DNA of 64,000 bases from Hirundichthys speculiger (lineage: Eukaryota; Chordata; Actinopteri; Beloniformes; Exocoetidae), in the NCBI GenBank assembly GCA_018398805.1, contig JAGFBZ010000290.1, positions 2,666,001-2,730,000 on the forward strand, given 5' to 3'. Every line of letters begins with the position of its first letter. The stretch's first letter is position 1. Under the pieces are notes generated by a model. The model was not told the origin of the DNA, did not search any database, and saw only the letters and a list, made by a program, of their open reading frames with translations. Below are positions 13,393 to 25,198 of the stretch, piece by piece. The translations under genes and the position numbers were made by a program.

Positions 13393-15560
13393 CAGAAATA
13401 ACAACACCACTTCTGACCTCATGGGGGCAGTATATGACAAGAACATTATGCATCCGTGACAAGTGCACCCTCAGTGGACTGAAATGGTATTACAAGAGCT
13501 TCTCCACTCGTTAGCACACTTTTATCAGTGGCTCTTTTATCAAAACAGCAGTTTCCCCCATGTGGTCAAATTTGGCACTGCTACATATAGTGGCTTTAAA
13601 GAAAACGTGTCATCTTCAACTGCTGCCTTTTTAAGACCAGGTCAGTTTTTGCTCACTTAGCTATTCATGTTAACAGAGATTTTGATCAGGGTGCGCTAAC
13701 CTTTGCGCGCCAACATCTTCTTTGGAATTCAGCACGGAAGGCCTTCTGCAGCGTAGCCTTTCGGTTGTGTCTCTCACTCGCTACTCAGTTTCTCACTCTT
13801 CAGCTGTATCACTACATTAACTTTTCCTCCTACATGATCCAGTGGGTATTACCATGTATATATTTATGACTGTTTATTTTTGTTGTTTCCTCCTCTGCCA
13901 GGGCAAGCCCAGACTGTAAACCTTATCAAACATTCTGTCTGATCAAAACCTATGAATTATGAATAAAGAAGCAAACAAATGCATGTGTGTAAAACTGTGT
14001 GTGTGTGTTTGTGCATGTGTGTGGATTTGCGTATAAGAGCGAGAACAGGAAGGAGAAGAGGAAAAAAGACAGAGAAAAAGACTGGGATTGAGTCTGATCA
14101 GGATTAATGAGTTATGATAATGAGAACAAACAATTGTTTGATAGCAGACGTGGAAGCCCTGCAGTTGTTCTCAGCTGAATGCTTGAGACACACAAAGGAG
14201 ATACAGAAGGAAAGTGTTTTTGTGCTCTTTCTTCACGCTGAAGAAGTCGTGTGATCTACTGTGCCATACGAGTGCACGTTTGTTTCACTCTTAAAAAATG
14301 CATGCAGTAAGTTGTAAAGTGTGTGTTTTCATTTGCCTCTGTAAATGTTTTACAGTCACATTAGCTTTTGTGATGTCATCAGATTATAATCAATTGATCA
14401 AACCATCAAATTTGCATTTAAGTGCAATAGAGATGCTATTTACTGCATCAACTGTGTGCATGAATGCTCCACTTTTTAGTGTCTTTATTTTTCTTTGCAC
14501 AAGTCAAGTGTCAAAAATAATCTTGACTTAGTGGAATATCATTTACTCTGATGCAATGTGTGTATAATTTACTGTGAAATTAATGCATTGCTTTCTGGCA
14601 GAAATAATTATTTAAAAGGGGTAAACAAACAACATTTTTTCTATTTTTCTTTTCTTTCTTTTTTTTTTGTAGAAGCAAATTTTAGCCTTCATTGTTTAAG
14701 GCCTTTTTCTGAACTCCTCTGACACGGTTCTAATCTGACTGCAAGCATACTGGAGCTAGGTGATGGGGAAATTGAAATAAAAACAAAATGGAATGTTTCA
14801 CACTAAATCATGTATAAAACAGACCAATTGATTTTCAGCGTTCCACCATAATGCATTAACTTCAACAAAGCTGCTACATGTGCAAAAGACCATATTCAAT
14901 TACTGATTTTAGCTAAGCTGCATTTATAAATATACCTGAAAAACATGTTTTTTTATAATGAATTTGAGGGCAAACCTGCAACAATTTACGTTTATGTGTT
15001 ATGTTAAGGACAGTTGATAAAACCAGAATTATTACCCTACCCTAATGCACAGTAAACTGGAACATGCATTGAGATGTTATTTTTTTCTTGTGTTGTGTCT
15101 TATCTTGCAGGATGGATTTCACCTTAATAATGCACAGGAGTCAGAAAAACCCCCACAAAGGACAAAGAAGAGGTTCATTAGGAAAACATGAAGTGATATT
15201 ATATTTGCATTAGATTTTGGACAAGTGGAGACTTGCTTCTCCAGAATATGTACCCTCAGATTTTTTTTTAGCCACCCATGTTTAGCCATGACTACTGTGT
15301 AGTTCAGATGACCTTTTTGAAATCATGTCGATAAATTGACAATTGTTTGACAAGCTGTTATCCTCATCTGCAGTAGGACATAATATCGTGTACATGGTGT
15401 ATCTGATCCTCCTCTTTGAAACGAGTGCCCATCTCATCTGTCTGGCAAGGTACTTGTTGTCCCATCCAACTGGATGACCACCTGGTCCTCTCATCAGGAG
15501 CATTACAGGGCTTTAGGCATACACATGCACACTAGCTCAAAACTCTCCTTGACAGCTGAT

Positions 15561-15580
15561 GTGTGTGTGTGTGTGTGTGT
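15561..15580. repeat. (GT)n microsatellite
   Basis: Ten uninterrupted GT units. Confidence 0.95.
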
Positions 15581-18500
15581 AAAACATCAAAAGCTGTGCT
15601 GTTCACTTCGAGGAGGAATAGATCAGCCTTCTGTTCAGGTCTGATATTGATTCCACCTCCCCTCCTCTTCTTACTTTCAGAGAGGTCTCTTTGCAACCTG
15701 GCCTACAAAATTGCCTTATTCCAATGTATTTCATTGTAATAATGCATACGTTGAATCAGCCAGTGGGGATAGAGCTTTTTCATATCTCTCAAAAGCGTCA
15801 ACAGCATTGCTGCCCACTGACTTAGAGTGGAGTGACGTCAAGTGTTAAAAACTGAATTGAGGTCTGTAACGTCACGTTAGAAGTGCTGCTCATGTTTCTT
15901 CCATCAGCAGTTGAGAAAAGTTTAACTTTTCAGGTATCAATAGCACTTCAAACTGCAGCAACACAGCCCAGTGCTAGCCAGTAACATCGTACATGGGCGT
16001 GAGCTGATATCAGTCAAAGGTTCTTGTAGTCCCAAATGGAATAAAAGCTGATTGTTGCAGCCCATCTTGTAAGACTAGACGTTTGTTCTTATATCACTGC
16101 ACCCAGTTTTTATCTGTAAATTTGGTTGGCTGTTTATTTGTAAGATGAAAGAATCAGTAAGGGACAGTCCAATGCATCGGACACACCCACTGTCAAGCAT
16201 TGTCGCAACGCTACTGTGTAAGTTTATAGTGATGGTTACAGGTAACAACATGTTAGAGGATGTTGAGGAGACGTATTTGTGCTTTCCCTCTCCTTGGCAT
16301 TAAAAAGTATTTTGGTTAAACAGAAAATAAATGAATAAAACCTGAATTTGTTAACCATGTTAACCTGCTTGTTAACATGGACTAAAAAAAAACTAGTGGA
16401 AATATGGAAACAAACTGGAGATAAATCTTCTGTGAAATAGAGACTAAAAATGTCAGAAACTGTGAAAGTGGCAGAGAACAAAGAAACGAAACAAGACTCT
16501 TTTTTAAAATTTAAAAAAAGTAGGAAGAGGACATAAGTGGAATTTGACATTTCTTTGATAAAATGTTTACAAATGAAGACATTGAAAACATCAGAGTTAA
16601 ATCCTGAAAACAACCTGGTAATAAAAGAGAGACATTTTCAATCATGAACACTTGCGAACCGCTGAAGATCCTTGTGTGAAATGCTCACCCAATACTGACA
16701 TTATTTGGCTCTGTAGTACAAAGCAGGCAAACATTGATGGACAAAACTCTCCAGGGAAATCTGGAGTATTTATCTATTCATTTATTTGCTTGGCACATGA
16801 AGAATGGCAGGCAATCTACTGACTTATCTATAATGATTATGTTGATATTAGTACTAAATGCATTTCAATGAATCTTCGTTTTCAGCTATTGTGCAGAGCC
16901 ACACACAGGCAAGCAGAAAAGTTTAATGCAGCAGCCGTCAACAGAACACGTACTCACTGCAGGTCTTCTCAACTTTTACACAGGTGCTGATGAACGTGAC
17001 TGCAGCTGCAAATGGAGGCCAATGCAAATGTTCAAAGGCTACCACCCCTTTATTCACTTCAGAGGTCTTACATATCAGGACAGCAGGAAAAAAAAAAATC
17101 ATCCTGTCCTTACCTTATATTAAAGTGAAGTACATGTAACCTCAGACAATCATCATGTCTCCTAGGCTTATGTACAGTGGGTTTGCTACAAATGCTACAT
17201 TACATCATGTCAGTATTTATTGAAAAAGGAAATTCAGAAACAGAGTGACAAACTAGGTACATCTCATGACAACAGGTTTTAGGAATTTATGTCCCCATGT
17301 GTAAAAGCTTTACATATGTTTGGGAGGGAGGAGGTACTATGGTTTGAACATCATATTATATATTTTTAAAATTATTCTTGGGACCAATAAATATTTCTTT
17401 AGGCTTTTCAACATTAATTTGAGCAAATGTGAATCTTTACTTCCTAGATTAACATCATGTTACTATAGAAACCTAGCTACAGTCTCAACAGGCAGCCACT
17501 ACGCTGACAGAAGTCGGCCAAAGCAGCAAAGCTTTTCCTAATTGGGGCGAGACTGCAGTGCATATAAATGTATCACGCGTGTTGCTGGCAGGACAGAGGA
17601 GAGCTGGATTTCCACGGAAAGGCCAATGACAACGGAACTGGTGACCCTTCTAGATCTTTCTATTTTGCATACAGGCTACAACCTCAGTCTCTCATTGAGG
17701 AAGTTAAATGGAACATTTAGACAGTAATACATAATGCAGCACTGGGTGCATGAATTGATTCCTTGAATTACTGATAGATTGTAAAAGGCCCTGTTGCTTT
17801 GGTGGGACGACTGGAGAAGAGGAGCTGAGAATGTAGCTTTGCTGTCACGTGCAATTCACAGGTTCACACATTTGTATGTACACCTTATCCATAAGGCTCA
17901 TCCTGTCTTCTCAGAAAAGAGATGTTTTCTTGCATTTTCAGCTAAAGGTAATTTTCTGCTTTTTATTTTTTAGATATCTAAACTCGGCACTGTGAACAAA
18001 ATCAGGCATATAATTGAAGAAAGAGGGCTTTGATTTTTTTCATTTGGCTTGGGAAATTAAACATAGTTCAGCATGATCCAACAACTATGCTGATCTGTTA
18101 TTAAAAAAAAAGAAAAGAAAGGATTTCCATCTAAAAAAATACAGATTAAGCACTCAACTACTGCAGGTGCATGAACTCGATATTTGCGCAAATGCTATCA
18201 TTCAGATATTTGTTTGTGTCAATGATAGAACATGGGTCTTTATGTCCATTAGTCTGAAGTTGAGTGCTCAGTGCTTTAGCATTCAATCGCTGCCTGCTGG
18301 CTCTCCATGCATGCATACACATCCTCTTGCATGAAACTCTGACAATTTATGACGTCAATGCTCAATTCCACATTAGACTGTCGTTATGACCAGATGTAAA
18401 AACAAGATTTCCTTTATCATTTTCAAATCAGCTCTGATGTATCCTTGTGGTTTCAAGCAGCGTAAGGAGGACAGGGCTGACCCCACCAAGAATATGATTT

Positions 18501-18827
18501 ATGTTACTTTCTAAGCTTAGGCTGTTTAAAAAGAAAAAAAAAAACTCTCCAAGGGACTGATTGGGTATTTAATCTCAGTCCTGATGCAATATTTCCAGTG
18601 GCAAAAGAACAAACTCACTTGTGATGCTATACTCCTCTTGAACTCAGGCTCTCCAGAGCCTCTTACTGCAGAGAAGGTATTCCCCCAGTTTCTTCTGCGT
18701 ACCTCCAACAGCGACGCTCAGCACACCCAGAGTGTGAGTCACCTTTGAAGATGAGCTCCTTGAACATTTAAAATCTGCAACGCTGGACTTAGTGCAGCAC
18801 ATTTTTCCTCATCAGTGATACTGAGGC

Positions 18828-19193
18828 GGGCAGCACGGTGGCTTAGTGGTTAGCACTGTTGCCTCACAGCTAGAAGGTTCCTGGTTCGAACCTCGGCAGG
18901 GGCCTTTCTGTGTGGAGTTTGCATGTTCTCCCCGTGCTTGCGTGGGTTCTCTCCGGGTACTCCGGCTTCCTCCCACAGTCCAAAGACATGCATGTTAGGT
19001 TAATTGATAATTCCAAATTGCCCGTAGGAGTGAATGTGAGTGTGAATGGTTGTGTGGCCCTGCGATGGACTGGCGACCTGTCCAGGGTGTACCCCTGCCT
19101 TTCGCCCGTAGACGGCTGGGATAGGCTCCAGCAGATCCCCGTGACCCTTCAAGGATGAAACGGGTATAGAAAATGGATGGATGGATGGATGGA
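18828..19193 (+). mobile_element. V-SINE, full length, with target duplications
   Basis: This is a tRNA-derived SINE of the vertebrate V-SINE superfamily. The 5' head has Pol III boxes: an A box TGGCTTAGTGG near 18839 and a B box GGTTCGAACCT near 18883. The conserved central domain follows, recognisable by GTGTGGAGTTTGCATGTTCT near 18910 and CACAGTCCAAAGACATGC near 18975. The LINE-related 3' part contains GATAGGCTCCAGCAG, and the element ends in a (GGAT)n tail. The 12-base duplication TGATACTGAGGC sits at 18816-18827 and 19194-19205 without a mismatch, which fixes both ends. A SINE encodes no protein and would have been copied by a partner LINE through its 3' end. The complete head and perfect duplication suggest it is the youngest of the three V-SINE copies here. 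The 82-codon frame inside it is incidental. Confidence 0.93.
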
Positions 19194-19723
19194 TGATACT
19201 GAGGCTGCGTTTCTTCATATTGACATTACTTTTTGTCGATAGTGTGTGTTTGTGGATGTCTTTTAAAAGTTTAGGTTGTTACAATTTTATGCCACCCTCA
19301 TCACTGAACTCATAAACGTGGTAGAAATTATGAACTTTTTACAAATAGAACACACACACACACACACAGGAATTGTGGATTTAAAAGTGAAGATTTTGAT
19401 CAAAATCAAAGTGATGTTTGTGGCTGAGCACAAACATTATGATCTTTTAGTCAGTTTACCGAACTGGAAATGCTAGAACAGCGGAGTTGGCAAGTTTTGA
19501 AAGAACTAAGGCAGACAGGAGTGGGAGGTGGTGGTGGGGGCACAGAGCAGGAGAAAGTACTTTAGTAGTACAGGCGTTGGGAGACTCTAAGAGAAAGATA
19601 TTTCCAAGGCAGGAAGGAGAAGTTTGAGTCAAATTCAAGTGGTCTGTTTTGTAGTGCTGCAAAAGGAATAAAGCTGATGCAAGGCCTTGTAATATGCATC
19701 CTCCGCCCCCTCCTTGGCCCTAA

Positions 19724-19726
19724 ACA

Positions 19727-19768
<42 letters not shown>
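19724..19768. repeat. (CA)n microsatellite
   Basis: About 22 CA units with a single T interruption near 19733. Confidence 0.95.
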
Positions 19769-19769
<1 letters not shown>

Positions 19770-20206
19770 GCACACAAACCTATAATTTTTTCTTATGTTC
19801 ATATTTTCAGAAAAGCATGAAGTTAAAAGATTATAGTCGGACACGTCTGCAAAATGCTCCAGTTTTGATGGGCCACTGATGCATGTCAACATCTGCTCAA
19901 TGTCTCTGAGCATCACGCAGCAGACTGCCGTCGCTTTAGCAAGCAGTTCCACAATGGGTTCGTTGGCCCATCCTACATGGATAATGCCGATTACAACTGA
20001 TAAACTGTGACAAACAGGTGTTTGGGTCTCTGTCAGCTCATATGCCCTCAGAGGCTCTGTGTCGTAAATCAGTTCTGGCTTTTCACAGTGCAGCTTAGGA
20101 CCAAACACTCCTGGCTATTTCATAGGAAAAGGCAAAAACTTCCTGGAATGATGGTTTACTCTCTAAGGGAAATTTGCCACTGTTGCTTTGAATGACAGGC
20201 ATCCCA

Positions 20207-20241
20207 CCCCCCCCCCCCCCCCAAAAAAAAAAAAAAAAAAA
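20207..20241. repeat. Poly-C next to poly-A tract
   Basis: Sixteen C residues run directly into nineteen A residues. Such tracts are unstable in replication and difficult to sequence, so the exact lengths should be treated with caution. Confidence 0.9.
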
Positions 20242-22379
20242 TCTCTTTATCCTTTTTTTATTTCCCAATCACACTTTTCAGATACTCACTGTCTGACAAA
20301 AAACTATGCATTTTTAGCTTTGAAGAAACCAAACAGGTGCAAAACTATCCACAATATATCAGTTGGTAGCCCTTTATTACATGCACCTGTTTTCATAATG
20401 AAGGTAAAAGAAAGGATGTTATGTGAACACATTGTGGGTTTAAAATAACTGATATATTGCAGTTTTAAAACAAATTAAGGAGGAAGATGTTGGACTGTGG
20501 GTGTTGTGTACCTGCAGAACTAATCAACATGCCTCTTTTTGAGGTGTAGAGATGAAAAAGCAGGAGAAGAAACCATGAAGGCAAATGTCACACAGAGTCA
20601 AGGAACAGCTACTCAAGCTAGAGGTGTGGTGTAATAAACTCCACAAGTTGTCCAAATGCCACGCTTTAATTACGTTATCAAAACATGCTTCTAACATCAA
20701 AGTAAGCTTTTCATTAAAATATACTGCATTCATGGCCTTCTCACTTTCTCCTATTTAAAAGTGGTCTAATCAAGCAACTTTTATGAAGATATTTCACCTC
20801 CAAAGACTTTGGTCAAATCTGAAAATATTTTCACATCTCACAATAGAGGGACTGCTGCATAAATCAAACTATTATAAACTAGAAAAACGTGTGTGCCTGA
20901 GAAAAGCTCTCTAATTTATTGCTACAACCAAGGACTTTTCACATGACTGACAGAGAGAAATAAATATTTTCTTTTTGAATATTCCAGGCACTGCTTCATA
21001 TTTTAAGCTTTTTCCTCCCATGTAAAGTTAAAGTGTCTTTGTCTTATAGATAGTTTGTCAAAGCCAGCTTAGTTATGTTAAGTGCATCATTAAGGTGAGC
21101 AGAGTTGCAAACATTCGTGTTTGTGACTCCATAACAGAGACACTCACATGAATAGTCACAAGGTTTTAAGCAATTCAACCAAAGAGTTATTCACAGTCAA
21201 AGAAAAAAAAATGTATAGGCCCAAACAGACAAGTTGCTCTGTTTTAAAACAAACAAAACACAGAACAAAAACACATTTAAAAAATGACATTGTGAAGCAT
21301 AATTATCTTTTTCCTTCTTATCCTATCAGTTAATTAACCTCCTTTCATATTCAACCTTGAGCTCAGAACAAGTGCCTTGTAAAGTGCAAAGAGGAAGCAG
21401 GAGTCACACACTGATGGAGGAAACAGCTCTGTTGTTTTCAATGAGATTCTTGAAGGCAGATCTCCTAATGCTGGCAAATTGCTCCTGATTATAATAGGTC
21501 CAGAGGGGTTCGTTGTACTTTGAGTTTGGCGAGGAAGTTTGTTTGTTAGGTCTCACATTAATCGGTCATGTAATGGACTCTAATGGAGCTGACAGCCCCT
21601 CATTGAGTTTCTTCCTCTGCAAGGTTAGACCTTTGATTTATAATGCGCCCAATCTCCTCCACCCAAACATCCAAATGAGGACACACACTGTTAGTGTGAC
21701 GTGTTTTGCTCTGAGATGAGTTTGTCTGACTGTGCTTGTGGGTGTGTCAGCGTCTTTTGCAGGAGGCTATAAGACAGTAGGGTGCTTCCTGACAGACAGA
21801 GGGATGCCGTGACAGTGACTGATTGGAATGTCTTTGAGCATTCAGCTTTCAATCTCATGTCAGGGTTGGGTAAAAAAGAGCTCTTTCACGTCGGTCCTGT
21901 AGGGGTCCCTGTTGTACCACGACAGTCTCCGGACATGTGAGGTAATATGTCAAGCAAGTGCTCAGGGCTGCAGTGGACAGTCTGCATGTGTCTGACTTCT
22001 TGCTTCTCTGGATGGAGGTGATGCTGTACAAATGTCAAAATGTCAAAAATGTAAATGCTGTGCATGAAGTAAAATAATTTACCTGCTTTAAAACAGAATG
22101 AATGCATCATCAGAGCATATATATAAATATATTTATATACACACACCATATATCATGATTTGTAGGGGTGCACACAGGACAATACATAAATGAATGACAT
22201 GAACATGACTTATCTAATTTTAACCGGAAATAGATGAACTATCAGTGTAGTTCTGAATAAGTTCTGAAAGGGGTTTAATAAGTTCAATCTTGCCACTAAC
22301 TGATGTTTTATTTATCTTTAGGATAGTCATCAGACCTGTATTTTGTGGCGATAATGCCTAAGCAGGTGTATGATTGCGA

Positions 22380-22500
22380 GTCACAAGTAAATAAGTGCAA
22401 GTCTGAGTATCATCTGCATAAAGATGGAAACTGAGTTTGTGATAATCAATGAAAACGCTAAATGATTCCATGCAAAGAGGGAGAGAAAAGTAACTGGTAC
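22380..22500 (-). pseudogene. Fragment of non-LTR reverse transcriptase
   Basis: On the minus strand the codons at 22426-22403 read HLYADDTQ. The YADD box is the catalytic core of reverse transcriptases, and YADDTQ is usual in L2/CR1/Rex-type LINEs. The preceding residues (KLSF) fit the strand leading into that box. The 137-codon frame containing it shows no other clear reverse-transcriptase motif on either side, so only a small decayed fragment remains. It could be chance: the match is eight residues. Confidence 0.35.
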
Positions 22501-23164
22501 AGATCTTTTTGGCATACAATGAGTCACTTTTGCACATTTGGGTAAATGGTTGGTGTAAAACAGAGTGGTGCAGGTTACAGCTTTGATGAAATGTTATGCT
22601 GAGGAGGACTGGCACTAGGTTTATGTTAGTGTATGATACAAGTTGTATATATTTACCAATTATGTTTGAGTAATTTCTGTTGTCTAAAGCTGGTGAGTTA
22701 GTGTTTATGTTTATGTGTATGTACATTTTTCTTATGAATTGGAAGGCAGCCTCTACCGGCAATACAACCATGTGACCATGTAATTGACAAAATCACTGGA
22801 ACGCCTACAGTAAAGCTGTATGCACAATGTTGGGCTTAACTGCGTCAAAAAATTTTAATGCGATGGCAATGAGTTGAACTACAGTAGCATATTTAGATAT
22901 TTGGGTATCTCACAATGTCACCATTTGGCTGCTACCACACTTTATCTTCCTCATTACAATTTCTGAGAGATTTTGAATGATCCAAGTCCACTCAATTGTC
23001 TTTTTCCAACCACGCAGACTATTTTCTCTCATCATCCACATCTTTTCTTGACTCTCATAGTTTGATTTAACTAGTACTCGTTAATAATTTGTTTGAACAT
23101 GGAAATTACAAGTGGAAGGGCTTTGAGATCTTTTCACTATAGTTTTTACTCCTTCTTTTTCAGA

Positions 23165-23390
23165 TCATTCTGAAAAAGGACTGCTTCAGGACGTCTGATG
23201 TGAGGTCACTTCACAACACCTTATAGGGTTATGACCTGAGCTCTGTCTGGACCATACTAAATGGCACATTTCCTTTTTTTCTGGAGCCACTCTGTGATGG
23301 ATTTATTTATTTAGCTTAGGGTCAGTGTCTTGCTGCATCCCCCAGCTGATGATGTGACATGGTTTCATATCCTCCTGAGACCCAGCCAAA
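23165..23390 (-). pseudogene. Decayed Tc1-like transposase fragment
   Basis: Translated from the minus strand, 23336-23315 reads QQDTDPK, close to the FQQDNDPK box that carries the second catalytic aspartate of Tc1 transposases. About 30 codons further on, around 23248-23223, comes SRQSSGHNPI, which resembles the SQSPDLNPI box just before the catalytic glutamate. Order and spacing fit a DD34E catalytic core. Stops and frame changes lie between the two, and no terminal repeats were seen. It appears to be a family different from the Tc1 copies at 50.3 and 54 kb. Confidence 0.5.
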
Positions 23391-24006
23391 AAAGAAAAGA
23401 AAAGAAAAACAAAACAGAAAGTTGAATGTCTTTTATCAATCCAAGTACCTCTCAACCACAATTCCAAACTCAACTGATAAATTTGACCGTAGTTGTATAA
23501 ACCACTGATGCCAATTAGTTTATGTTGACATGATCAGACATGGGTGTGTTTAATAAAGATATGCAGTAAATGTATATATGCAGTAAAACAGAATAGGATT
23601 ACGGACATAATCATGACCAAAAAAAACTTCAATGCAGTCAGCCCACTCACTTGGAATAGATAATTTTGTGAATGCACAGTTTGTTCAGCTTTGAGGTTGG
23701 GTATCCAGGGCTTTGACCTTATTGAGAAAACACCGAGCTCAGCATAACAGAGAGGAACTGAGAGTGGAAAATAACTTCTTCCATTGGGAGAGGTAGACCC
23801 AACGATTACAGGTGAATGTTTGTGTGAAGACGGGGATTATGAAGTACTAAATATACATTTTCAGCTGCATATCACAGCTTGGTTTTACCGCGGGAAGTAG
23901 GGGACCTCAAAAAGGTAAAAAAAAACAAACATTGGAAACAAGGGAGAAAAAATGTGGTAAGTCTTTTAAATTTACTATAATTCTAGTGGTCTGGTTTAAT
24001 GTTTAT

Positions 24007-24437
24007 TACCCTCCGCCAAGGAGGTTATGTTTTCGGTGGCGTTTGTCTGTCTGTCTGTCTGTCTGTGTACAAGATAATTCAAAAAGTTATAGATGGATTT
24101 TGATGAAATTTTCAGGAGTTGTCAGAAATATGAAAAGGAAGAACTGATTTCATTTTAGGTGTGATCCAGTAGAAATCCTGGATTCTGGATCACTTTCAAA
24201 TTTTCGATAACATTGTGGTCAAAGGGGCCGAAAATTTTGTTTCTCAATATCTCCGTTAATTATTGGCTAAAACTCATGAAATTTGACTCAGGGATTGACA
24301 ATGGGAACCTCTATCAAATTTCAAAAGCTGATTCGGATCTGATCCAGAACGCAGATTTTATCGCAATCTGTAAATCGCTATATGGGAGAACAGTTGCACT
24401 TGGTGGAGGTCTGTGCTCTCGGAATGCTTTTCTAGTT
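24007..24437 (+). repeat. Unclassified interspersed repeat, copy 1
   Basis: The segment starts near ACCCTCCGCCAAGGAGG, continues through a TCTG repeat (24044-24066), and ends near GCTTTTCTAGTT. Most of it recurs at 27611-28382, with long stretches nearly identical (for example TTTTCAGGAGTTGTCAGAAA in both). CCTCCGCCAAGG at the start and its inverted counterpart CTTGGTGGAGG near 24400 form imperfect inverted termini, so a non-autonomous DNA element is possible. I recognise it as a common repeat type in animal genomic sequence but cannot name the family. The 141-codon frame inside has no domain. Confidence 0.7.
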
Positions 24438-24798
24438 ACAGTATTATTCAGTGGCGGTTCATGTATTTGGTACCTGGGCCAGTGTGGGTTTTACTACTTA
24501 ATCTACCATGACGTTATAATCATACAATGCCACCAATACAAAAAAACGCAATATAACAAAAAGAGGGCGATGCGTAATTTAGAGATTACGCATCACTGTA
24601 TTACTTGTGTAACCCAGGTCCCATGTAATTGTAAATAAAACTAGAGTGGGCAATACAATGAGACTGGGCCTGGGCTCGTTGTAGGGAAATACAACTTTTT
24701 TGTAACTCTAACAATGTACTTTAATAGAATGATGACCACCACAACTGTATTTTAAATGCAAAATTATCCCTTCCGGGGTATTCATTTACAAAAGTTAA

Positions 24799-25194
24799 AG
24801 GTGGAGTAGGTGTTGTTTGAAAAACGGTTCCAGCAATCCAACTCAAGTGAGATTTTGAAAATATACACTCCCTCCCTCCTCCCAAAGGCTCCGCCTCCTC
24901 CTCTTCAGCTCACCCCTCGAAACCACGCCTTCACATGATTCACGACTGCATGAACCACAGGGAGGGAGGGAGGGAGGGGTGATATTTGATGGACGTATTA
25001 GGCAGCCAATCAAAATAGTGATGATCACTTTTTTGATTGGTCAGAGTTTTTCTCTGATTATACCCTCTAGACTGGACCAAAATGTTTAGTTTTTTTTTGC
25101 AAACATTTTATTTCAGTGGGTGCAATGGGAATGTGAAAAGGTTTTCAGGCAATATTGTAAAAAGTGTTGCAAAAAAACAACACCCACCCCACCT
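24799..25194. mobile_element. TTAA-flanked MITE (piggyBac/Kolobok type)
   Basis: The left end reads AGGTGGAGTAGGTGTTGTTT and the right end is its imperfect reverse complement, AACAACACCCACCCCACCT. Each side carries TTAA (24795-24798 and 25195-25198). A TTAA duplication is the mark of piggyBac and Kolobok insertions; I cannot separate the two from the ends alone. The 396-bp interior has no coding capacity and includes a GGGA run near 24960, so it is non-autonomous. Confidence 0.8.
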
Positions 25195-25198
25195 TTAA

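Larger units (their letters stand above)
8758..18815. other. Unique AT-rich DNA with simple repeats
   Basis: No gene, RNA gene or transposon was recognised over about 10 kb. Simple repeats are a TC run at 9875-9898, an ATA run at 13354-13389 and a GT run at 15561-15580. A short stretch at 12678-12730 shares AAATATTCCTTCAAATGA with 49506-49523, so at least part of 12.3-12.75 kb may be an old interspersed repeat. The open frames here (up to 125 codons) show no domain. Confidence 0.5.
19206..22377. other. AT-rich DNA with dinucleotide repeats
   Basis: No gene is recognised. The region holds a short AC run near 19352-19368, the long CA repeat at 19724-19768 and a C-run/A-run junction at 20207-20241. 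The 157-codon minus-strand frame at 19635-20108 runs through the CA repeat and has no domain, so I do not annotate it. Confidence 0.5.

Noticed and set aside
19635..20108. 157-codon minus-strand open frame
   Set aside because: Part of it is translated CA repeat, and the rest has no recognisable motif.
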